From contig NZ_CAHJXM010000003.1 of NCBI RefSeq assembly GCF_903645295.1, forward strand, positions 434,001-498,000: a stretch of 64,000 nt of DNA. The letters run 5' to 3'. Both the position numbers and the translations under genes were made by a program. The DNA comes from Bacillus sp. Marseille-Q1617. GTDB taxonomy: Bacteria; Bacillota; Bacilli; Bacillales; Bacillaceae_B. A model generated the notes under the pieces. It did not search any database. It was given only the letters and a program-made list of their open reading frames with translations, and had not been told where the DNA came from. Shown here piece after piece: positions 46,555 to 56,826 of the stretch. Position 1 is the stretch's first letter, and each line of letters opens with the position of its first letter.

Positions 46555-47727
46555 ATGAGATATTTAACATCAGGAGAGTCTCATGGTCCGCAATTGACGA
46601 CGATCATCGAAGGCTTGCCGGCTGGAATGCCATTGGAAGCAGAAGGCATCAACGAGGACTTGGCTAGGAGACAGAAAGGCTATGGACGCGGACGAAGAAT
46701 GCAGATAGAGAAGGACCGCGTTTCAATTGTCGGCGGGGTAAGACACGGACTTACATTAGGTTCCCCTCTGGGACTGGTAGTAGAGAATAAAGATTGGACA
46801 CACTGGACGAAAGTGATGGGCATAGAGCCATTATCTCCTGGAGAGGAAGAGGAAGTGAAAAGAAAGATTTCACGTCCGAGACCTGGTCATGCGGACTTGG
46901 TTGGCGGTATGAAGTATGGTCACCGCGATCTTCGGAATGTCCTTGAAAGATCTTCAGCAAGAGAGACGACTGTGCGGGTGGCTGCAGGATCGGTAGCCAA
47001 GAAATTGTTAAACCTGCTTGGAATAGAAGTTGTTGGACACGTCCTTGAAATCGGTGGAATTAAAGCGGATAACGTAAAATACGATTCGATAAATGATTTA
47101 AAAGAAAGAACAGAGGAATCTCCTGTACGCTGCCTGGACGGGGAAGCGGCAGGTAAAATGATGAATTTAATAGATGAAGCAAAGAAAAACGGCGACTCGA
47201 TTGGCGGAGTCGTAGAAGTGATCGTGGAAGGAATGCCTGAAGGTGTCGGCAGTTATGTACATTATGACAGAAAGCTGGATGCCAAACTGGCTCGTGCAAT
47301 AATGAGCATCAATGCATTTAAAGGGGTTGAATTCGGGCTTGGATTTGAAATGGCCAGAAAACCTGGCAGTGAAGTTCATGATGAAATTCTATGGAGTGAG
47401 GAAAAAGGCTATTACAGAAGAACAAACAGACTCGGCGGCTTCGAGGGTGGGATGACAACAGGGATGCCTATCCATGTCAAAGGTGTAATGAAACCTATCC
47501 CAACTCTGTATAAGCCCTTGCAAAGTGTAGATATCGATACAAAAGAGCCATTTAAAGCAAGTATCGAACGATCTGACAGCTGTGCTGTCCCAGCGGCAAG
47601 TGTAGTGGCAGAAGCGGTAGTGGCATGGGAGCTTGCAGAAGCGATAACAGATCAGTTTAACAGTGATCAGTTTGAAAAACTTCAAAGGGATGTTGAAACT
47701 CTCCGAAAAGAAGCGAAGGAATATTGA
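46555..47727 (+). CDS. aroC: Chorismate synthase (AroC; B. subtilis AroF)
   Basis: The 390-residue FMN-dependent enzyme turns 5-enolpyruvylshikimate 3-phosphate into chorismate. It has the standard signatures SGESHGPQ (about 7-14), [26 protein letters not shown] and [16 protein letters not shown] 46555 follows GAAGGGGG; the upstream in-frame start at 46537 overlaps it. Length equals the B. subtilis enzyme. First gene of the aroC-aroB-aroH-hisC-tyrA-aroA cluster. Confidence 0.97.
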   Translation: MRYLTSGESHGPQLTTIIEGLPAGMPLEAEGINEDLARRQKGYGRGRRMQIEKDRVSIVGGVRHGLTLGSPLGLVVENKDWTHWTKVMGIEPLSPGEEEEVKRKISRPRPGHADLVGGMKYGHRDLRNVLERSSARETTVRVAAGSVAKKLLNLLGIEVVGHVLEIGGIKADNVKYDSINDLKERTEESPVRCLDGEAAGKMMNLIDEAKKNGDSIGGVVEVIVEGMPEGVGSYVHYDRKLDAKLARAIMSINAFKGVEFGLGFEMARKPGSEVHDEILWSEEKGYYRRTNRLGGFEGGMTTGMPIHVKGVMKPIPTLYKPLQSVDIDTKEPFKASIERSDSCAVPAASVVAEAVVAWELAEAITDQFNSDQFEKLQRDVETLRKEAKEY

Positions 47728-47729
47728 AA

Positions 47730-48818
47730 ATGGAAAGAATCAGTGTGAAAACTCCCTCTAAATCATATGATGTGCTGCTTGGAAGGGGAATGACAGACGA
47801 AATCATAACGTTTATTTCCTCGAAGTTTCCCAATGTTTCCACCGTCTGGATCATAGCGGATGAAAGAGTGTTTTCTATCCATGGGGAGCATCTTGCAGAT
47901 CGTCTCAAGCATATTTTCCCTGTCACAGTCTATACGGCTCCTTCAGGAGAAAATGCAAAGAGCTTTGAAGTATATCAAGAGGCGATTACACATGGACTCA
48001 GTAACCACGTTGACCGAAAGGCGATTGTGATTGCTTTTGGCGGAGGTGCAATCGGGGATCTTGCAGGTTTTGTGGCATCGACTTTCATGAGGGGCATACC
48101 TTTCATAGGAGTACCCACTACCATACTTGCTCATGACAGTGCAGTCGGAGGTAAAGTGGCGATCAATCATCCTATGGGAAAAAATATGGTAGGTCAATTT
48201 TATCAGCCTGAGGGCGTCTTTTTTGACCTTAACTATTTTAACAGCCTGCCTGCCGGAGAAGTTCTTTCAGGTTATGCGGAAGTGATCAAACATGCCTTCT
48301 TATCAGATGCTCAATTCCTGGATGAGTTAAAGATAAATTTCACCTCTGTAAATGAACTTCATGAAGACTTTATCCTGGAGTCGTTACTCAAAGGGATTAA
48401 AGTCAAGGGTGATATTGTATCTGAAGATGAGAAAGAAGAGGGAATCCGGGCATTCCTGAATTTTGGGCATACGTATGGACATGCAGTTGAAAGTGCCAGC
48501 GGGTATGGGAATCGCACACATGGAGAATCGGTCATGATCGGGATGATTTATGCTCTTTACCTTAGTGAAAAATATTGTGGGCTTTCATTCAACCTGGAAG
48601 AGTTTGTCGATTGGGTGGTTTCCTTAGGGTACGATTTGTCTATCCCTGAAAATATTTCATTCGATCTTCTTCTGAAAAAGATGAAAAGCGACAAGAAATC
48701 AAAAGACCGCATGCCGGTATTCGTGCTGTTAAAAGATATAGGTGATCCCATTCTGATGAAAGTACCTGAAGAAGGACTCGCCTGCGCTGACCGATTCATT
48801 CGTGATATTCCCAAATAA
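47730..48818 (+). CDS. aroB: 3-dehydroquinate synthase
   Basis: The 362-residue NAD-dependent enzyme makes the first ring of the shikimate pathway. GGGAIGDLAGFVAS (about 104-117) is the NAD loop; VPTTILAHDSAVGGKVAINHP, YAEVIKHAF (metal Glu and Lys) and NFGHTYGHAVE (metal His) are conserved. ATG 47730 has AAGGAA at good spacing; TTG 47724 is possible. It begins three bases after the aroC stop. Confidence 0.96.
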   Translation: MERISVKTPSKSYDVLLGRGMTDEIITFISSKFPNVSTVWIIADERVFSIHGEHLADRLKHIFPVTVYTAPSGENAKSFEVYQEAITHGLSNHVDRKAIVIAFGGGAIGDLAGFVASTFMRGIPFIGVPTTILAHDSAVGGKVAINHPMGKNMVGQFYQPEGVFFDLNYFNSLPAGEVLSGYAEVIKHAFLSDAQFLDELKINFTSVNELHEDFILESLLKGIKVKGDIVSEDEKEEGIRAFLNFGHTYGHAVESASGYGNRTHGESVMIGMIYALYLSEKYCGLSFNLEEFVDWVVSLGYDLSIPENISFDLLLKKMKSDKKSKDRMPVFVLLKDIGDPILMKVPEEGLACADRFIRDIPK

Positions 48819-48941
48819 ATGGGTCATATATAGCAATAGCAGTGTAATGATGAGAAGGCTCAGAGATGACCACGCAGCCTTTGCTGAGGGTAAAGGAAAC
48901 AGTAGGTGACATTGACCAGAGAAATAAAAGGGAGAGTGAGA

Positions 48942-49313
48942 ATGATGCTGAGGGGAATCCGGGGAGCGACGACCGTTGAAAAAAACGACGAAAAGGACAT
49001 TCTTCTTGCAACTTATGAATTGCTGAACCAAATGATTATACATAATCATGTTGAACCGGAAAAAGTGGCATCCGTCTTCATTTCCGCCACTCCGGATATG
49101 ACGGAAGCATTTCCTGCCAAGGCATTGAGGGAATTCAAAGGATGGAAATTTGTTCCGGTCATGTGTATGCAGGAACTTGATGTGCCCGGGGGGCTGGAAC
49201 GCTGTATTAGAGTGATGATTCACTATAATACATCTTCCTCCCAAAAGGATATCCAGCATATTTACTTGGAAAATGCAGTCTCATTAAGACCAGATTTGAG
49301 CAATGAGGAATAA
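48942..49313 (+). CDS. aroH: Chorismate mutase, AroH type
   Basis: The 123-residue monofunctional mutase rearranges chorismate to prephenate. MMLRGIRGATTVE at the start contains active-site Arg7; CMQELDVPGGLERCIRVM carries the other Arg residues. It is the trimeric pseudo-alpha/beta barrel class typical of B. subtilis AroH. ATG 48942/48945 follow GGAGAGTG; the longer frame from 48906 is rejected. In B. subtilis trpEDCFBA would come next; here hisC follows after 50 bases. Confidence 0.95.
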   Translation: MMLRGIRGATTVEKNDEKDILLATYELLNQMIIHNHVEPEKVASVFISATPDMTEAFPAKALREFKGWKFVPVMCMQELDVPGGLERCIRVMIHYNTSSSQKDIQHIYLENAVSLRPDLSNEE

Positions 49314-49363
49314 ATATATGTAAAATAGTTTGCTGACACATGGATTGAAAGGAAGTTTTGTTT

Positions 49364-50467
49364 ATGCAATGGAAAACACAAGTACACAATCTAAAAGCAT
49401 ATCAGCCCGGAAAGACAATGGAAGATGTAAAAGAACAATTCAATCTTGAAAAGGTAGTGAAGCTTGCTTCAAATGAAAATCCTTTCGGATGTTCATCCAA
49501 TGTACAGTCATTTATCTCTTCTGCAGCTCTTTCTCATGCAATCTATCCTGATGGTTATGCAAAACAGCTGCGCATGAAAGTTGCCGGCCATTTAAATGTG
49601 GAGCCCAGCCAGCTGATCTTTGGAAACGGCTCTGATGAAGTGATTCAAATGATTTCACGAGCATTGCTCGATCGTACGAAAAGCACTGTGATGGCGGCGC
49701 CAACCTTTCCTCAATATAAACATAATGCGATCGTTGAGGGTGCAGAGGTAAGGGAGGTCCCTCTCGATGATGAAGGGAGGCATCAGCTTTCCAAAATGCT
49801 TGACAGCATAGATGAAACAACTGCGGTCGTCTGGTTATGTTCGCCCAATAACCCTACTGGGGAATACATTAGAAAAGATGAACTCCTGCAGTTTCTTGAC
49901 CAGGTTCCTTCCCATGTACTGGTCGTGTTGGATGAGGCCTATTATGAATATGTCACAGCGGAAGATTATTATGACTCCATTGAATTGCTTCGATCGTATC
50001 CGCAATTGCTGGTGACAAGGACCTTTTCAAAAGCTTATGGACTGGCAGGATTCAGAGTTGGCTATGGGGTTGCGAACACTGATGTGATCAGTAAATTGGA
50101 GCCGATCAGGGAACCTTTTAATAATAATTCTTTAGGTCAGGGTGCTGCAGCTGCAGCGATGGATGATCAAACATTCATTGGAGAATGCAGAGAGCAGAAC
50201 CGGGAAGGGCTGAAGCAGTTTTATGCGTTTTGTGAAAGCAGCGGGCTGAAATATATGAAATCCCAAGCAAATTTTATCCTGATTGATTTCGGAATGAGCG
50301 GTGACGAGGTATTCCAGTTTTTGATGAGTAAGGGATACATCGTCCGTTCCGGTGAGGCACTTGGATATCCTGAATCAGTCAGAATAACGGTCGGATCGCC
50401 TGAACAAAACGAAGAATTGATCCGATTAATGAAAGAGTTTCTTGCTCTTGCCAAACTTGAAAATTAA
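49364..50467 (+). CDS. hisC: Histidinol-phosphate / aromatic aminotransferase
   Basis: The 367-residue PLP enzyme serves histidine synthesis and, in Bacillus, tyrosine and phenylalanine formation, which explains its place beside tyrA. KLASNENPFG (substrate), NGSDEVIQ, CSPNNPTGEY, DEAYYEY and TFSKAYGLAGFRVGYG (PLP Lys) are present in order. ATG 49364 has GGAAG eight bases upstream. The terminator after it may separate it from tyrA. Confidence 0.95.
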   Translation: MQWKTQVHNLKAYQPGKTMEDVKEQFNLEKVVKLASNENPFGCSSNVQSFISSAALSHAIYPDGYAKQLRMKVAGHLNVEPSQLIFGNGSDEVIQMISRALLDRTKSTVMAAPTFPQYKHNAIVEGAEVREVPLDDEGRHQLSKMLDSIDETTAVVWLCSPNNPTGEYIRKDELLQFLDQVPSHVLVVLDEAYYEYVTAEDYYDSIELLRSYPQLLVTRTFSKAYGLAGFRVGYGVANTDVISKLEPIREPFNNNSLGQGAAAAAMDDQTFIGECREQNREGLKQFYAFCESSGLKYMKSQANFILIDFGMSGDEVFQFLMSKGYIVRSGEALGYPESVRITVGSPEQNEELIRLMKEFLALAKLEN

Positions 50468-50475
50468 ATGATGCA

Positions 50476-50523
50476 CAGCCGGAAGGTATCACACAATTGA
50501 TGAACCTGTCCGGCTTTTTTTCA
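50476..50523 (+). terminator. Intrinsic terminator after hisC
   Basis: AGCCGGA-AGGT pairs with ACCT-G-TCCGGCT with a loop of about 16 bases, followed by seven or more T. Confidence 0.8.
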
Positions 50524-50659
50524 AAGGGTCTAAAAGAATGTTGTTCTTATAAAGGTATTGTGGAAGGGAGCCAATCACTGCATTCTACATAGAATTTATG
50601 TGATAAGCCTCTGATAAGAATAAAATCAAATGAGGTCGCAGTTAAGGGAGAGATACATA

Positions 50660-51763
50660 ATGGAAGGGAAAGTATTGATTGTTGGGATGGGGCTTATTGG
50701 CGGTTCACTCGCTCTTTGCATAAAAGAGGAGCATCCTGATGCAACCATCGCCGGCTTTGACGTCAATCATCAAGAATTACGGCTTGCAAAGACACTGGGC
50801 GTGATCGATGAAATCTCCAGGGGACTGGAAGAGGGGGCAGAAGAGGCGGACCTCATCATTATTTCGACTCCGGTTACCCAAACGGAGAAAATACTGGAAT
50901 TATTACATAATGCAAAACTGAAATCGGATGTTATCATTACAGACACCGGAAGCACCAAAGAACAAATAATGAAAGCATCCCGGCCGTTGAAGGACAAGGG
51001 TGTAAGCTTTATAGGCGGTCATCCAATGGCTGGATCTCATAAGAGCGGAGTCACAGCAGCGAAGAAGATTTTATTTGAAAATGCCTTTTATATGCTCACG
51101 CCCCCGGAGGTCGGCGGAGATCTTGAAATTGAAACACTTAAGGAGTGGCTGAAAGGAACACGGGCGAAATTTCTGATTGTCCCTCCGAAAGAACACGATG
51201 AGTTAACGGGCATGATCAGCCATTTTCCTCATGTAATCGCAGCTTCACTGGTGCATCAAGCAAAGGGTTCATCAAAGGAACATCCTTATTTAAGGAGACT
51301 GGCAGCAGGAGGATTTCGTGATATTACCAGAATAGCATCTTCGAATCCAGTGATGTGGAAAGATATCACACTGCAGAATAAAAAAGTATTATTGGATATA
51401 ATGATAAATTGGAAAGTGGAAATGGAAGAAGTAATCAACATGATCAGGGAAAATGATTCAAACAAGATATATAGTTACTTCAATGAAGCCAAAAAATTTC
51501 GTGATGAGCTCCCTGTGCAGTCAAAAGGAGCCATTCCGGCTTTTTATGATTTATATATTGATGTTCCTGACTATCCGGGTGTCATCTCTGAAGTGACAGC
51601 ATATTTAGCTGAAGAACGGATAAGCTTGACCAATATCCGTATCCTTGAAACGCGGGAAGACCTATTTGGGGTTTTGGTCATTAGTTTTCAAACGATGGAA
51701 GACCGTGAAAAAGCTGCGGTCTGTCTTAAAGAAAAAACGACTTATGAGATGTTCTTGGAATAG
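50660..51763 (+). CDS. tyrA: Prephenate dehydrogenase
   Basis: The 367-residue enzyme oxidises prephenate to 4-hydroxyphenylpyruvate for tyrosine. The NAD site is VGMGLIGGSLAL (about 8-19), catalytic His in GGHPMAGSHKSG (about 123-134), and a C-terminal ACT domain (about 293-365; DVPDYPGVISEVTAYL) suggests feedback by tyrosine. ATG 50660 follows GGGAGAG. Similar in length to B. subtilis TyrA. Confidence 0.95.
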   Translation: MEGKVLIVGMGLIGGSLALCIKEEHPDATIAGFDVNHQELRLAKTLGVIDEISRGLEEGAEEADLIIISTPVTQTEKILELLHNAKLKSDVIITDTGSTKEQIMKASRPLKDKGVSFIGGHPMAGSHKSGVTAAKKILFENAFYMLTPPEVGGDLEIETLKEWLKGTRAKFLIVPPKEHDELTGMISHFPHVIAASLVHQAKGSSKEHPYLRRLAAGGFRDITRIASSNPVMWKDITLQNKKVLLDIMINWKVEMEEVINMIRENDSNKIYSYFNEAKKFRDELPVQSKGAIPAFYDLYIDVPDYPGVISEVTAYLAEERISLTNIRILETREDLFGVLVISFQTMEDREKAAVCLKEKTTYEMFLE

Positions 51764-51799
51764 GACTGTCTATTAAATGGTTGAAACAGGAGGAGAACA

Positions 51800-53089
51800 A
51801 TGGATAACAAATTAAAATTATCAAAACCAGCAAAAGGGTTGAAAGGCGAACTCCAGGTGCCCGGAGATAAATCTATTTCTCATCGGGCGGTCATGTTCGG
51901 CTCTGTAGCCGAAGGAAGAACCACGATTCATAACTTCCTGATGGGAGAAGATTGTTTGAGCACCATTTCCTGCTTTCGTAAATTAGGAGTGGATATTGAT
52001 ATACATGCAGATGAAGTGACAGTGGAAGGAAAGGGGTGGGAATTTTTATCTGAACCTTCTGAAGTATTGGATACAGGAAATTCAGGAACCACCACCAGAC
52101 TGATGATGGGATTATTGGCAGGCAGACCGTTTCATTCGGTCATCATTGGTGATGAATCCATAGCTAAACGTCCCATGAAAAGAGTCACGGATCCTTTAAA
52201 GCTTTTTGGAACGTCCATTGATGGGCGTGACCAAGGAAATTTCACACCGCTGTCCGTTCGCGGAGGGAATTTAAAAGCGATCCAATATAAACTTCCTGTT
52301 GCAAGCGCTCAAGTTAAATCAGCCATCCTGTTAGCGGGATTGCAGGCGGACGGTGTGACAGAAGTCATAGAACCTCAGAGAACGAGGGACCATACAGAAA
52401 AGATGATCATTGAATTTGGAGGGGAAATCGAGAGGGTGGAAGATACCATCAAGGTTCGCGGCGGACAAGTGCTTAAAGCGGCAGACGTGTATGTGCCGGG
52501 TGATATTTCAAGTGCAGCATTTTTCATGACAGCGGCGGCGATTGTTCCAGATAGCAGGATTACGTTGAAGAACGTAGGATTAAATGAGACAAGGATCGGT
52601 ATTGCGGATGTTCTGAAAAGAATGGGTGCAAAAATAGAAATTAATGAAATGCCGGATAGTGGAGAACGAATCGGTGATATTATGGTCGAAACGTCTGAAC
52701 TTCAAGGAATCGAGATAGGCGGGGATCTGATTCCCACTCTAATCGATGAAATACCGGTCATTGCATTACTGGCCACGCAAGCTGAAGGGACAACCATCAT
52801 AAAAGACGCTGAAGAATTAAAAGTAAAAGAAACAAATAGAATCGATGCGGTCGTACAGGAACTGAAAAAACTGGGTGCAGACATAGAAGCGACAGATGAC
52901 GGCATGATTATTAAAGGGAAGAAACCACTTCATGGGGCACAGGTCCATACCTGGGGAGATCATCGAATCGGGATGACCCTTGCTGTCGCGTCTTTAATAA
53001 CAGAGTCGCCTGTCTATTTGGAGAATGCAGATGCCATTAACATTTCTTATCCGAATTTCTTTGAAGATCTTAGCAAGTTAGTGGAATAA
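51800..53089 (+). CDS. aroA: EPSP synthase (AroA; B. subtilis AroE)
   Basis: The 429-residue 3-phosphoshikimate 1-carboxyvinyltransferase joins shikimate 3-phosphate with phosphoenolpyruvate. [10 protein letters not shown] (about 22-31), [18 protein letters not shown] (about 91-108), IAKRPM and KVKETNRI are diagnostic. GNSGTTTRL (rather than GNAGTAMR) places it in the class II group of Gram-positive enzymes. Start ATG 51800 after AGGAGGAG. It ends the aromatic cluster. In B. subtilis nomenclature this gene is called aroE. Confidence 0.96.
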   Translation: MDNKLKLSKPAKGLKGELQVPGDKSISHRAVMFGSVAEGRTTIHNFLMGEDCLSTISCFRKLGVDIDIHADEVTVEGKGWEFLSEPSEVLDTGNSGTTTRLMMGLLAGRPFHSVIIGDESIAKRPMKRVTDPLKLFGTSIDGRDQGNFTPLSVRGGNLKAIQYKLPVASAQVKSAILLAGLQADGVTEVIEPQRTRDHTEKMIIEFGGEIERVEDTIKVRGGQVLKAADVYVPGDISSAAFFMTAAAIVPDSRITLKNVGLNETRIGIADVLKRMGAKIEINEMPDSGERIGDIMVETSELQGIEIGGDLIPTLIDEIPVIALLATQAEGTTIIKDAEELKVKETNRIDAVVQELKKLGADIEATDDGMIIKGKKPLHGAQVHTWGDHRIGMTLAVASLITESPVYLENADAINISYPNFFEDLSKLVE

Positions 53090-53097
53090 TTTCTGTT

Positions 53098-53130
53098 TTT
53101 ACGGAAGAAGACAAGTTCTTCTTCCGTAAA
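53098..53130 (+). other. Perfect hairpin after aroA without a T tail
   Basis: TTTACGGAAGAAG pairs exactly with CTTCTTCCGTAAA around a seven-base loop. What follows (CTTATGTTTATG) is not a clear T run, so it may protect the mRNA 3' end or be a weak terminator. Confidence 0.55.
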
Positions 53131-53193
53131 CTTATGTTTATGTCATTTCGAGCTGCCTTTCTTCATAGCTTGTCTATAAAGGAAGGTGGAGAG

Positions 53194-54093
53194 ATGAGTA
53201 AATATATTATAGAAAATGCGGATTGTGCCAGTCAGGATGCGATCCGCCGGATATCACTGCTGGTGGAAGATAATCGAATATCGGCAATTCGTGAAAGCTT
53301 TTCGTATTACAATCACATTCGTTTAGATGTCTCACCTTTCATCATGACGCCATCTCATGTCATGTGTGACATGGACCTCCCAGTCAATCATGACTTCCCC
53401 TCATTTAAAGCCTATTTATTGAATCATTTCATTGCCAAAGGGTGTACAACTTTTCTGACCTGCTTTAGGATTGAGTACGAATTTGAATTTAGGGAAAAGC
53501 TGGAGGAGCGAAGAACATCCCTCCTGAGCAGCCCGCTTGATTATACTATAGGTCTGGCTGCCCCGGCGAATTTGATAAGACCAGATATCATACGCCAGTG
53601 TAAGCGGAATAAAGTTCCCGTTGTATGGATCTTACTGGATGACATGAACGCATTTTCCAAGATTAAGTGGGGCTGGATAAAAGGTCTGTTATATGATTAC
53701 CGTATTACTTTTGTCCCCTTTTTTACGACAAACCTGGACAAAAAAGAAAAAATAAAGCATCTTAAGATTTGGCAAAAAACGATGAAATCCGAGAATATTC
53801 CCCATTTTTTAGAAGAAATACATCAAAAAGTTCCATTACCAATAGATCAATTGAAAAAAATTGGCATCTACCCACATAGAGGAAATTTTCTGTCAGGTGG
53901 AGAATTAAGTTATAACCTTTATATGAGAAATGATGATCAGCCGGTATCGGATGGAAGTTCATTTCATTATGAAAGTCATGTACTAAAATGTACAATGAAT
54001 AGAGGGAAGTATCACTATTTAAATGATCAAGGCTACTTTTATCCCGGGGCAGGAAAAGAACTCTGCATCCAAACGCCAGGTTTTTTTACCTGA
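53194..54093 (+). CDS. Unrecognised protein, faint amidohydrolase resemblance
   Basis: The 299-residue soluble protein has no family I can name. The N-terminal part (about 1-60: YIIENADCASQDAI, LLVEDNRISAI, SPFIMTPSHVMCDMD) recalls the beginning of amidohydrolase proteins (short beta domain, then PG-x-x-D/H), and VPVVWILLDD is strand-like. The HxH metal motif is missing. If related, it is a degenerate, probably non-catalytic version. AAGGAAGGTGGAGAG fixes ATG 53194. It lies between aroA and ypiA, where I recall no such gene in B. subtilis. Confidence 0.7.
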   Translation: MSKYIIENADCASQDAIRRISLLVEDNRISAIRESFSYYNHIRLDVSPFIMTPSHVMCDMDLPVNHDFPSFKAYLLNHFIAKGCTTFLTCFRIEYEFEFREKLEERRTSLLSSPLDYTIGLAAPANLIRPDIIRQCKRNKVPVVWILLDDMNAFSKIKWGWIKGLLYDYRITFVPFFTTNLDKKEKIKHLKIWQKTMKSENIPHFLEEIHQKVPLPIDQLKKIGIYPHRGNFLSGGELSYNLYMRNDDQPVSDGSSFHYESHVLKCTMNRGKYHYLNDQGYFYPGAGKELCIQTPGFFT

Positions 54094-54161
54094 GGGAACG
54101 TGATAAATGGGGCAGTTGAATAGTATGATAGAAAATCAAGCAGTACAGAAAGGAAATAAAT

Positions 54162-55421
54162 ATGTCACATGGTGAAAAAATGTTGACTTCTTTAGAAGAA
54201 GGTCATTTAGAAGAAGCAAAAAAACATTTTAATGAAACATTGAAGTTTGGCAGTCATGAAGAAAAATTCAGCTTGGCTGAAGAGCTTCACCATCTGGGGT
54301 TTCTTCAGGAAGCCAGGGAGTTATATGAGAATTTACTGATATATTATCCAGGTGAAGGTGAATTGATCATTGAACTCGCCGAGGTGCTGGTGGAAATGGA
54401 TATGGAGGAAGAGGCAATCGAACAGCTTTCCCATATCGATGATGACGACATTTCCTATCCCCGTGCCTTGTTATTAATGGCAGATTTATATCAGATGCAG
54501 GGTCTGTTCGAGGTCAGTGAACAAAAGCTTCTGAAGGCAAAGAACCTGCTGCCTGAGGAACCTGTCATTGATTTTGGCTTGGGAGAGCTTTACTCCGAAA
54601 CTGGCAGGTTTTTGGAAGCGATCAGATATTATAACCATTTAATAGAGAATGGGACCACCGAAATCGGGGGTACGTATGTTCATCAGCGGCTGGCTGAAGC
54701 CTATAGTGTAGGAGGTTCCTTTGAGGAGGCTTTGTCCCACTATGAAAAGGCCCTGGAGGAGCACCTGGAAATCAATACGCTGTTCGGTTATGCATTTACA
54801 GCCTACCAGGCAGGGTTTTATGAAACGGCCATTGAAAAGCTTGTATCGGTAAAGGAACTCGATCCTGATTATCACTCCGTATATTTATTGCTTGCAAAAG
54901 CTTATGCGCATGAGGAAGAACTGGAGGAAAGCCTGAACGTCATACGTGAAGGGATCAGGCAGGATGAATATAATAAAGAATTGAGCTTGTGCGGTGGAAA
55001 GATTTCACTGAAGCTCGGGCTGGATGAAGATGCAGAGAAATTCCTCAGGGATGCTCTTGCGCTTGACCCCGGTTACGTAGAAGCAGCGCTCCTTATAAAC
55101 AAACTGTTCTTTACGCAGGATCGATACGAAGATGTACTGGAAATCGCTCAGATGCTGGTGGCAGAAGGAGAAGAAGAACCGCAGCTGACATGGGATCTTG
55201 CGAAAGCTTTTGAGGGGCTTGAACAATATAATCATGCATTAAAACAATACCGGGCTGCATATACTTATTTTAAGAATCACGAAGAGTTCCTGACAGAGTA
55301 CGGTCAATTCTTGGTTGAAGAAGGATTTAGGGGAGACGCGATAGAAGTATATAAACAACTCCTCGATATGGATCCTTCAAATGACGAATGGCAGGATCTG
55401 ATTGAAAGATTGCAAGACTGA
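54162..55421 (+). CDS. ypiA: YpiA, TPR-repeat protein
   Basis: The 419-residue acidic cytoplasmic protein is built of about ten tetratricopeptide repeats, for example EEALSHYEKALEEHLEINTLF, EEAIEQL and DAIEVYKQLLDMDPSN. TPR proteins act as scaffolds; in relatives YpiA is a partner of YpiB/ReoY functions around ClpC and cell-wall control, which here is inference from adjacency. AGAAAGGAAA precedes the ATG. Length matches B. subtilis YpiA. Confidence 0.87.
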   Translation: MSHGEKMLTSLEEGHLEEAKKHFNETLKFGSHEEKFSLAEELHHLGFLQEARELYENLLIYYPGEGELIIELAEVLVEMDMEEEAIEQLSHIDDDDISYPRALLLMADLYQMQGLFEVSEQKLLKAKNLLPEEPVIDFGLGELYSETGRFLEAIRYYNHLIENGTTEIGGTYVHQRLAEAYSVGGSFEEALSHYEKALEEHLEINTLFGYAFTAYQAGFYETAIEKLVSVKELDPDYHSVYLLLAKAYAHEEELEESLNVIREGIRQDEYNKELSLCGGKISLKLGLDEDAEKFLRDALALDPGYVEAALLINKLFFTQDRYEDVLEIAQMLVAEGEEEPQLTWDLAKAFEGLEQYNHALKQYRAAYTYFKNHEEFLTEYGQFLVEEGFRGDAIEVYKQLLDMDPSNDEWQDLIERLQD

Positions 55422-55529
55422 CAACCATGGATGTGACGGCAGGCCGGTAAAAGCTGCAAATGAATGTTGGAAATTGAGCATGAGACTCCGTATATTAATT
55501 AAATTGGATTTCGCAGAGGAGGGAAACCT

Positions 55530-56078
55530 ATGACCACCCCTGTTTCTGTCAACGAGAAGAAAGAATTTATTCGCTGGTTTTTAAATCGCTATCAATTGAA
55601 AAGAAGAGAATGTGTCTGGATATTAAATTATTTGATGAGCCATGATCAGTTAATGAAGAAAGTCCATTTTGTCGAGGAATCCCAATATTGTCCGAGAGGC
55701 TTAGTCATGTCGACCCATTGTGTTGAAGACGTCCCGTTTCGTTTCTACAAAGAAAACATCATGACTACAGACGCTGAAAAATCGTTTCATGATATCCGAT
55801 TAAATAAGGATGAAGATATTTATATTCAATTAAACTTCAGTAAAGCCAATTCAAGTTACCAATTCGCAGCGGTGCTGGAAGAGAATCCGTTTATGCCGAA
55901 ATACCTGTTGATCAATGAAAAGGACCGCATAGTTGCAGAACAGTTCTTGAAAGAAAGTCTTCACTCATTTCAAAAGAATCGTCTATTAGAAGCAATCGAT
56001 AATGCTTTGGATAAAGGTGATAAAGACAACTTTACTAAATTAACGGAAGAGCTGAATAAACTCGTGAAAAAAGAATGA
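55530..56078 (+). CDS. ypiB: YpiB (ReoY-like), UPF0302 protein
   Basis: The 182-residue cytoplasmic protein of the UPF0302 family contains [25 protein letters not shown] at the start and [11 protein letters not shown] in the middle. The Listeria counterpart ReoY helps ClpCP degrade MurA and so tunes peptidoglycan synthesis; the same role here is by homology. GAGGAGGGAAACC before the ATG. The stop lies inside the terminator stem. Confidence 0.88.
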   Translation: MTTPVSVNEKKEFIRWFLNRYQLKRRECVWILNYLMSHDQLMKKVHFVEESQYCPRGLVMSTHCVEDVPFRFYKENIMTTDAEKSFHDIRLNKDEDIYIQLNFSKANSSYQFAAVLEENPFMPKYLLINEKDRIVAEQFLKESLHSFQKNRLLEAIDNALDKGDKDNFTKLTEELNKLVKKE

Positions 56079-56101
56079 AGGAATCCTTCATTCTTTTTTT
56101 C
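56070..56101 (+). terminator. Intrinsic terminator overlapping the ypiB stop
   Basis: AAGAATGAAGGA pairs with TCCTTCATTCTT, then seven T. The TGA stop is in the left arm. Confidence 0.85.
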
Positions 56102-56222
56102 TTGTCAGTCATACCTTCCATATTTTTGTACATACTACAGAATAAGTGAATTCGCTTTTATTGAGGGAGTAATAAATGATATGATGGGAGGAGCTAAAGA
56201 ATAGAAAAAGTGAGGGAATTAG

Positions 56223-56684
56223 ATGAATTGGAATGTTAAAGATATTGAAGTTTTTGAAACTGAGAAAGAATACATAGATACCGCTGTTATCCCGCTTATT
56301 CCCATTGATTTTTTTAAGGAAATCAAGGCTTCAGCCGCTCAGACCGAATTTATTACACTGCTGACCTTCCATTTGGAAAGGCAATTCAAGGGGAGGATGA
56401 TCATTACTCCTCTATTCACTTATCTAATGGGGACTACTGAAGATAAGACCGGGGAGCTCAAGAATTGGGAGGCAAGGTTGAAAGAAAGCGGTGTCAAACA
56501 TGTTTTCTTTTTAACTTCCGACAGCGGGTGGAAAACATCGGAACAAAATCTTAATGACCAATTGATCTGGGTGCCGTCCATACCACTCGAACATTTGGAC
56601 GAACAGTATAAGCATTCAATCATGGAAGACCAGGTTAAACAGCTCCTGAATGTCATTGTACAAAAATGGCAAAAAAATTCATAA
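56223..56684 (+). CDS. ypiF: YpiF, DUF2487 protein
   Basis: The 153-residue cytoplasmic protein begins MNWNVKDIEVFETEKEYIDTA and has alternating helices and strands without a catalytic motif. Length and place between ypiB and qcrA match YpiF (DUF2487) of B. subtilis. Function unknown. Start supported by AAGTGAGGG. Confidence 0.8.
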   Translation: MNWNVKDIEVFETEKEYIDTAVIPLIPIDFFKEIKASAAQTEFITLLTFHLERQFKGRMIITPLFTYLMGTTEDKTGELKNWEARLKESGVKHVFFLTSDSGWKTSEQNLNDQLIWVPSIPLEHLDEQYKHSIMEDQVKQLLNVIVQKWQKNS

Positions 56685-56723
56685 AAACTTCACATTGTAT
56701 CCATCTTTTAGTTTATTGAGTTA

Positions 56724-56752
56724 TTGACCTTGTAATAACTTTAATATATCAT
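56724..56752 (+). promoter_or_regulatory. SigA promoter for qcrABC
   Basis: TTGACC (56724-56729) and TATCAT (56747-56752) are 17 bases apart, about 75 bases before the qcrA start. No ypiF terminator is seen, so some read-through is possible. Confidence 0.65.
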
Positions 56753-56826
56753 AGTTATGTCCTAGTTTTATATTTGTGCGAAATATGTCCGATGGACTTA
56801 CCTTACGCGATAGAGGGGGGAAAAGG

